In this document: piece after piece, positions 63,901 through 64,000 of the stretch
Position numbering within the stretch: position 1 is the stretch's first letter
Layout: every line of letters starts with the position of its first letter
Origin: Parabacteroides faecis
Lineage (GTDB): Bacteria > Bacteroidota > Bacteroidia > Bacteroidales > Tannerellaceae
Assembly: GCF_014647375.1 (NCBI RefSeq)
Contig: NZ_BMPB01000018.1
Span: 33,904 to 97,903 of the forward strand
DNA: 64,000 nt
Direction: 5' to 3'
The notes under the pieces: generated by a model
Told to the model about the DNA's origin: nothing
The model's database searches: none
What the model saw: only the letters and a program-made list of their open reading frames with translations
Program-made: the position numbers and the translations under genes

Positions 63901-64000
63901 TTGCCAATTCTTGGGTTTCCATACCTACATATGAAATTACCAGAGTCTTTGCAGAACTTGGTACATCCAAAGAGAACGCACCATCAAAATCAGTAACTGT
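60950..64000 (-). CDS. SusC/RagA TonB-dependent receptor, 5'-partial (runs past window end)
   Basis: The frame is open to the last base. At the right edge it encodes TVTDFDGAFSLDVPSSAKTLVISYVG, the end of a carboxypeptidase-regulatory-like domain, so the N-terminus is intact at least here and continues beyond 64000. Downstream are the plug (ALEEVMVVAYGTAKKSAFTG...) and barrel ending GGISVTF. In contrast to the copy at 54610-57615, coding continues on both sides of the shared 21-bp block (63938-63958). It is followed by susD. Confidence 0.92.
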   Translation of the reverse strand, partial: TVTDFDGAFSLDVPSSAKTLVISYVGMETQELAIKPKMRVLLESSSQALEEVMVVAYGTAKKSAFTGSASTMKAEKIAERQVANVTNALAGQVAGVQGVSANGQPGKAATIRIRGIGSMSSSSSPLYVVDGVPYDGDIAAINPNDIESMSVLKDASASAIYGARGANGVVLITTKKGTAREAVVTVDAKWGSNSRAVPQYNVMKDPAMYYETAYKALYNSKAYAGGSAADARAYALKNIFSSDNGGVGYQVYTTPNGEDFIGTDGRINPNATLGYSDGSYYYTPDDWYDNTFNKGNLRQEYNATVSGASEKINYYFSLGYLDDAGIISGSGFTRYTGRSKVDYQAKSWLKIGANMAYTYYDSKAPDAQDKWGSSGNLFYITDLIAPVYPIYVRNNDGSIKVDNRGYTVYDFGNSTGQVRPFMPMANPGVTLELDKFHAYTDVLNTKFYAIVDLYKGLQFTANVGVNSSNQRSSILNNPFYGGAVGSEGYVNVKNERNIGLNQQYLLTYKQSFGSHNIDALVGYESYNLKIQKMEGSNKKLYNPFIGELSNAIQTPPTVSSSTDTYSTLGILARVQYDYDGKYFASASYRRDASSRFHPDHRWGNFGSVGAAWLMNKEEFFKDLDATWIDLLKIKASYGVQGNDNLLLTDGITPNYYAYLDQYTVSNSAGDFATSFTYKGNKDITWETSYSFNAGLEFTLFKERLSGSFEYFSRKTVDLLYNQPVPISLGYSTIPMNVGSMRNAGVELDLNADIIRTKDLTWSFNLNMTHYKNKILDLAETAKNNGGIKSSVTIRNVGGSLYNAYLVKDAGVDPETGKALYYVDPDNGDMTTTDDFSAAKQSDLGSTLPKIYGGFGTSVQYRGFDVSVGLSYQLGGKVYDYSYQQLMHSGEANTAGTNWHKDILNAWSETNKGSNIPRISSADKRNQDLSSRFLQSSNYLSLNSVMVGYTFPKKWTTKFMVNNLRIFFSGDNVALIASRKGLDARQNLGVAYFGNDDAVGAKYSALRSLSGGISVTF
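63938..63958 (-). other. Putative recombination core, copy 2 (inside susC)
   Basis: The 21 bp identical to 57595-57615, in the same orientation, coding SSAKTLV of the N-terminal domain. Same-orientation sites would delete or exchange about 6.3 kb. Inversion would need a partner in opposite orientation outside the window. Confidence 0.65.

Overview
The window looks like a chromosomal segment of a gut Bacteroidales bacterium, most like Parabacteroides or Bacteroides. The support is three SusC/SusD pairs, an ECF sigma/FecR pair, many intergenic matches to the Bacteroides promoter consensus (TTTG, 19-21 bp, TAnnTTTG), the trp gene order B-E-G-D-C-F-A, and families typical of the order (DUF1080, PD40 lipoproteins, THUMP-like methyltransferase). 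The species is inferred and no rRNA is present. Gene density is high, and most genes are ordinary core metabolism or envelope functions.

Layout. 3-1022: 3' end of a periplasmic PD40 beta-propeller gene with a CxxCH motif, whose full-length paralog lies at 51434-52903. 1103-7953 (minus): complete trp operon with a canonical promoter, a leader peptide containing three consecutive Trp codons, an attenuator hairpin, then trpB-E-G-D-C-F-A. A 22-bp-periodic palindromic array separates trpG from trpD, and a 7-bp-unit repeat lies inside the trpF reading frame. 8013-11435 (plus): methyltransferase, DoxX and Gfo/Idh genes. 11524-15807 (minus): EamA transporter, then pdxJ-exbB-exbD-tonB-DJ-1. 15893-17527 (plus): CBS protein and NAD kinase. 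17561-17945: two copies of a small promoter-hairpin unit that probably makes a small RNA. 17968-23227 (minus): hybrid histidine kinase and two outer-membrane barrel proteins. 23379-31606 (plus): AraC regulator, FHA protein, Fsr-type MFS transporter and a TolC-HlyD-permease-permease exporter. 31661-31733: tRNA-Trp. 31920-33422: glutamine synthetase.

33560-41432 (plus) is a sigma/anti-sigma-controlled polysaccharide-utilisation-type locus: ECF sigma, FecR, SusC with an STN domain, SusD and an exported protein of unknown function. 41474-45936 (minus): small housekeeping genes, MgtC and NhaD. Then come tRNA-Gly, argB, a DUF1080 protein, a candidate small RNA, a double-domain ABC ATPase, a membrane protein and the PD40/CxxCH lipoprotein.

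53030-64000 (minus) holds two SusC/SusD pairs separated by an AAA_14/DUF4143 ATPase. The SusC at 54610-57615 has lost its signal peptide and N-terminal domain. Its homology to the other SusC stops exactly at the end of a 21-bp block that is identical in both genes, and no forward promoter precedes it. This is what a silent cassette of a DNA-rearranging SusC/SusD family would look like, and it is the most interesting feature of the window.
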